Of a stretch of 32,350 nucleotides of DNA, positions 29,734-32,350 are shown piece by piece. Under the pieces are notes generated by a model. That model was not told the origin of the DNA. It did not search any database and saw only the letters and a list, made by a program, of their open reading frames with translations. The DNA is from Candidatus Zipacnadia bacterium (lineage in GTDB: Bacteria; Armatimonadota; Zipacnadia; Zipacnadales; UBA5352), in the NCBI GenBank assembly GCA_029821635.1, contig JALGSW010000032.1, positions 1 through 32,350 of the forward strand, written 5' to 3'. Positions within the stretch are counted from its first letter, which is position 1, and every line of letters starts with the position of its first letter. The translations under genes were made by a program, and so were the position numbers.

Positions 29734-30768
29734 ATGCTTGCACTGCAGAAGGTAGCAAAGGGCGTTGGCAACATTGAGCTGCGGGACGTTCCCGAGCCGC
29801 AGGCGCAGCCCGGCTGGGTGAAGATCGAGGTCAAGGCCGCGGCAATCTGCGGCACGGACATACACATCCGCCACGACAAGTTCCCCTACTGGCCGCCTGT
29901 GACGCTCGGCCATGAGTTCTCCGGCGTTATTGCCGAACTCGGCGAGGGCGTGACCGGCTGGGAGGTCGGCGACCGCGTGGTGGCCGAACCGCACACGCTC
30001 GCCTGCGGGAAGTGCTGGCTCTGCCGCCAGGGCCACGTGCAGATCTGCGCGGACAAGCGCTCGCCGGGCTGGGGGATCGACGGGGCGTTCGCGAAGTACG
30101 TGGTGATGGACAGCAAGCTCCTGCATGCGCTGCCCGACAGCGTGAGCTTCGACGCCGGTGCGCTCGTGGAGCCCACCGCCAACACCGTCCACGATGTGGG
30201 TGAGCGCGCGAAGGTCGAGCCCGAGGACTTCGTGGTCGTGCTGGGCCCGGGGCCCATCGGGCTGCTGGCCGCGCAGGTCGCCAAGGGCGCGGGCGCGCGC
30301 GAGGTCATGATCGTTGGCACGCCGGCCGACGCCGAGATGCGCCTGCCCACCGCGGAGAAGCTCGGCATCGACCACGTCGTGAACCTCGCCGAGCAGGACC
30401 CGACCGAGCTGTGCATGGAGCTGACCGGCGGGCGCGGCGCGGACCTCGTGGTTGAGTGCTCCGGCGCGGCCCCGGCGATCAACTCCGCGATCGGGCTCGT
30501 GCGCAAGAAGGGCCGCGTCTGCGTCATCGGCATGACCGGCAAGGACAAGATCGAGTTCACCTGGGACGCGGCGATCTTCAAGGGCATCGACATGTTCTTC
30601 AACATCTCGACCAGCTATTCGAGCTGGGACCGGTCGATCTCGATGATCGAGAAGGGCAAGGTCAACGCCGAGGCGATCATCACGCATCGCGAGCCGCTGG
30701 AGAACTGGGAAGAGGTCTTCGATGCACTGGAGCGGCAAGAGGGGCTGAAGGCGCTGTTCATTCCGTAG
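29734..30768 (+). CDS. Zinc-dependent medium-chain dehydrogenase
   Basis: A 344-aa MDR-family dehydrogenase of the threonine/sorbitol dehydrogenase type. Catalytic zinc ligands are Cys39 (AICGTDIH) and His60-Glu61 (LGHEFSG); structural zinc cysteines are 91, 94, 97 and 105. The cofactor motif is VVLGPGPIGLLAAQV, followed by MIVGTPADAEMR, which lacks the usual acidic residue at the strand end and might accept NADP. The ATG at 29734 is preferred over 29695 because it gives the standard family N-terminus and has GGAGC 8 nt upstream. With PIG-L and Gfo/Idh/MocA genes following, a role in sugar or polyol breakdown is plausible. A hairpin repeat follows its stop. Confidence 0.9.
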   Translation: MLALQKVAKGVGNIELRDVPEPQAQPGWVKIEVKAAAICGTDIHIRHDKFPYWPPVTLGHEFSGVIAELGEGVTGWEVGDRVVAEPHTLACGKCWLCRQGHVQICADKRSPGWGIDGAFAKYVVMDSKLLHALPDSVSFDAGALVEPTANTVHDVGERAKVEPEDFVVVLGPGPIGLLAAQVAKGAGAREVMIVGTPADAEMRLPTAEKLGIDHVVNLAEQDPTELCMELTGGRGADLVVECSGAAPAINSAIGLVRKKGRVCVIGMTGKDKIEFTWDAAIFKGIDMFFNISTSYSSWDRSISMIEKGKVNAEAIITHREPLENWEEVFDALERQEGLKALFIP

Positions 30769-30783
30769 GGACGGCAAGCGGCG

Positions 30784-30855
30784 CCTCACCCCCCGGCCCC
30801 CTCTCCCTGGAAACCGCAAACGGCGCGGTTTCAAGCGGGAGAGGGGGTGAACGAC
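30784..30855 (+). repeat. Hairpin repeat, copy 5 (3' end of dehydrogenase gene)
   Basis: The outer arms CCCCCTCTCCC (30797-30807) and GGGAGAGGGGG (30837-30847) pair. The interior loop TG/AAGC is conserved. The inner stem GAAACCGC (30810-30817) pairs with GCGGTTTC (30825-30832). It begins 15 nt after the stop and ends in GTGAACGACG. Because PIG-L starts only 40 nt beyond it, termination here would need a new promoter, for which I see no good candidate. Confidence 0.85.
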
Positions 30856-30894
30856 GAACGGCGAAGAGCGAACGGCTGACAGGAGCGGGGACGC

Positions 30895-31629
30895 GTGGCG
30901 AAGTACCTGGCGTTCGTAGCACACAGGGACGATGAGCTCAACATCGCCGGCACGCTCATGCGGTTGCTCGCGGACGGCCATCGCTGCATCGTCGCCTGTA
31001 TCACCAACGGGAGCCGCGGCGGGCTGCCCGAGCGCACCGAGGAGGAGCGCAAGGGGATCGCGCGCTCCGAGTTCGAGGCTGCGACCGGAGTCATCGGCTG
31101 CGAGACGCGCTGGCTCGACATCAACGAGCAGGACTTCCCGCGCCCGGACGCGCAGATCGTCGCCCGCGAGCGCATCTTCGAGGTGCTGTGCGAGATCGAT
31201 CCGGACTGCCTGATCCTGCACCCGGGCCCGCCGCTGAATCAGCACGACTACCACGAGCACCACTGGCTGGCGGCGCAGCTCCCCTACGCTGAGAGCTACT
31301 CGGCGTCCAACCCCAACTACGCGCGGCCGCGCGGCCTCAAGGAGATGAGCGGTGTCCCGCCGATCTACCACATGTGCCCGATAGGCACGCCGCTGGCGCC
31401 GGACCGCTACGTGAACATCACCCGCTACCTCGACCGCAAGCTCGAGGCGGCGGCCTGCTACGAGAGCCAGGTCGCATTCCTGGCCGACCATGACAGGATC
31501 AACTTCGTCGAAGTCCACAGGGCGCAGTCGATCGTCTACGGCTCATATTGCGGTGTGCCCGCCGCCGAGGGCTTCTGCACCTCGCCGGCGTGGAACCGCC
31601 TGGTGGCCGAGGCCGGACTGCCTGAATGA
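30895..31629 (+). CDS. PIG-L family deacetylase (LmbE-like)
   Basis: A 244-aa zinc-dependent N-deacetylase of the LmbE/MshB/BshB family, which acts on GlcNAc-type or glycan substrates. The N-terminal metal and catalytic motif, usually AHPDDE, reads AHRDDE here (His10, Asp12, Asp13), with the proline replaced by arginine. The second metal site is in NQHDYHEHHW (about 113-122). FVAHRDDELNIAGTLMRLLADGH and VACITNG match the family's first Rossmann-like unit. The start is a GTG at 30895 with AGGAG 9 nt upstream; no ATG lies close. A Gfo/Idh/MocA gene begins 16 nt after its stop, and the two are probably cotranscribed. Confidence 0.88.
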   Translation: MAKYLAFVAHRDDELNIAGTLMRLLADGHRCIVACITNGSRGGLPERTEEERKGIARSEFEAATGVIGCETRWLDINEQDFPRPDAQIVARERIFEVLCEIDPDCLILHPGPPLNQHDYHEHHWLAAQLPYAESYSASNPNYARPRGLKEMSGVPPIYHMCPIGTPLAPDRYVNITRYLDRKLEAAACYESQVAFLADHDRINFVEVHRAQSIVYGSYCGVPAAEGFCTSPAWNRLVAEAGLPE

Positions 31630-31645
31630 ACGAGGAGGTACGCGC

Positions 31646-32350
31646 ATGATAGACGGTAAGATGGGATTCGGCATCGTTGGCTGCGGGCTCGTCTCGCAGT
31701 TCCACGGCGCCGCCATCATGAACTCACAGAAGGCGGAGGTGGTCGCCGCCACGGACCTTGATGACGAGCGGCTGGGCAAATTCCTCGAGGCCTACGGTGG
31801 CGAGAAGGCCGCGAGCTTCGAGGCGCTGCTGGCCGACGAGCGCATCGATGTGGTGAACATCCTCACGCCGAACGCGATGCACGCCGACTTCGCGATCCCC
31901 GCGCTGAAGGCGGGCAAGCACGTGATCGTGGAGAAGCCGCCGGAGATGAAGCTGTCGAAGACCGACGACATGATCGCGGCGGCCGAGGAGAACCACCGCA
32001 AGCTCGCGATCTGCCTGCAGGTGCGCTTCCGCGAGTCGATCCGCGCGATCAAAGCCACGATCGAGTCGGGGCGCTTCGGCAAGCTGCTTGAGGGCGACGC
32101 CTACATGAAGTGGTTCCGCCCCACCGACTACTACCTGATGGACGACTGGCGCAGCAAGCGTAATCAGGGCGCGGGCGTGACCATCCAGCACGCCTTCCAC
32201 TACATTGACCTGCTGCACCACCTGATGGGGCCGGTTGCGGTGGTCGATGCGCGCATGACCAACCTCGCGCACCCGCAGGTGCAGCTTGAGGACACGCTCA
32301 AGGCCTTCCTCTACTTCGAGAGCGGCGCGGAGGGCGTCGTCGAGGCGTCT
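31646..32350 (+). CDS. Gfo/Idh/MocA family oxidoreductase (3' end cut by window)
   Basis: The first 235 codons of an NAD(P)-dependent sugar or inositol dehydrogenase; the frame is open to the last base, so the gene continues beyond the window (the family is usually 330-400 aa). The Rossmann motif is GIVGCGLVSQFHG with ATD at the end of the second strand. NILTPNAMHADFAIPALKAG and the catalytic-lysine motif VEKPPE (about 96-101) are standard, and the C-terminal domain includes WRSKRNQGAG and IQHAFHYIDLLHHLMG, containing the usual active-site His. The ATG at 31646 has GAGGAGG 8 nt upstream; an in-frame ATG at 31661 is less well placed. It follows PIG-L closely. Confidence 0.93.
   Translation, partial: MIDGKMGFGIVGCGLVSQFHGAAIMNSQKAEVVAATDLDDERLGKFLEAYGGEKAASFEALLADERIDVVNILTPNAMHADFAIPALKAGKHVIVEKPPEMKLSKTDDMIAAAEENHRKLAICLQVRFRESIRAIKATIESGRFGKLLEGDAYMKWFRPTDYYLMDDWRSKRNQGAGVTIQHAFHYIDLLHHLMGPVAVVDARMTNLAHPQVQLEDTLKAFLYFESGAEGVVEAS

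Overview
The window is a GC-rich, densely packed bacterial chromosome segment with short spacers, clear Shine-Dalgarno sequences and mostly metabolic genes. I see no phage, insertion sequence, CRISPR array, rRNA or complete tRNA gene. Several features fit an uncultivated or little-studied Armatimonadota-, Planctomycetota- or Hydrogenedentota-like bacterium: a uroporphyrinogen-decarboxylase-fold protein outside heme synthesis, a large membrane protein of a DUF6785-like type, GYF_2-membrane fusions, CtBP-type dehydrogenase, PIG-L and Gfo/Idh/MocA enzymes, and hairpin intergenic repeats. The phylum is an inference and uncertain. The LL-diaminopimelate aminotransferase plus diaminopimelate epimerase pair implies lysine and meso-DAP synthesis by the DapL route.

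Layout. 233-1789 (-) is a GlcD-like FAD oxidase. Divergent from it, 1924-9167 (+) is a compact run: a UroD-fold protein, a GNAT acetyltransferase, two ferredoxin-nitroreductase fusions in tandem, two aspartoacylase/AstE-like zinc enzymes in tandem, and an SGNH hydrolase. It looks like one transcription unit of unknown substrate. 9168-9474 is a convergent spacer with two facing hairpin repeats. 9475-15214 (-) is a conserved-function operon read adh-miaA-hfq-dapF-dapL-hflX, with a near-consensus promoter for hfq inside miaA. 15215-21682 holds GC-rich repeats, a membrane-anchored peptidoglycan amidase, a small acidic-tailed membrane protein, a large polytopic membrane protein, a CtBP-like 2-hydroxyacid dehydrogenase, a class III aminotransferase and a small membrane protein.

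21728-24492 (+) is an ABC exporter with an unusual N-terminal zinc-ribbon extension, translationally coupled to a DUF1854 protein. 24638-25876 is an M20 peptidase with its own extended -10 promoter and a structured leader. 25910-29684 is an array of four paralogous membrane proteins, three carrying an N-terminal GYF_2 domain. 29734 to the window end is a zinc alcohol dehydrogenase, a PIG-L deacetylase and a truncated Gfo/Idh/MocA dehydrogenase, probably carbohydrate-related.

The signals I find most worth following are: the hfq promoter embedded in miaA, beside an Hfq whose RNA-contact residues deviate from the textbook set; a five-copy hairpin element always in the same orientation at gene 3' ends, with an inner stem that covaries between copies; the GYF_2/membrane paralog array; the zinc-ribbon ABC exporter with DUF1854 partner; and the unassigned seven-gene cluster with duplicated redox and hydrolase enzymes, where one hydrolase copy has lost a substrate-binding arginine.
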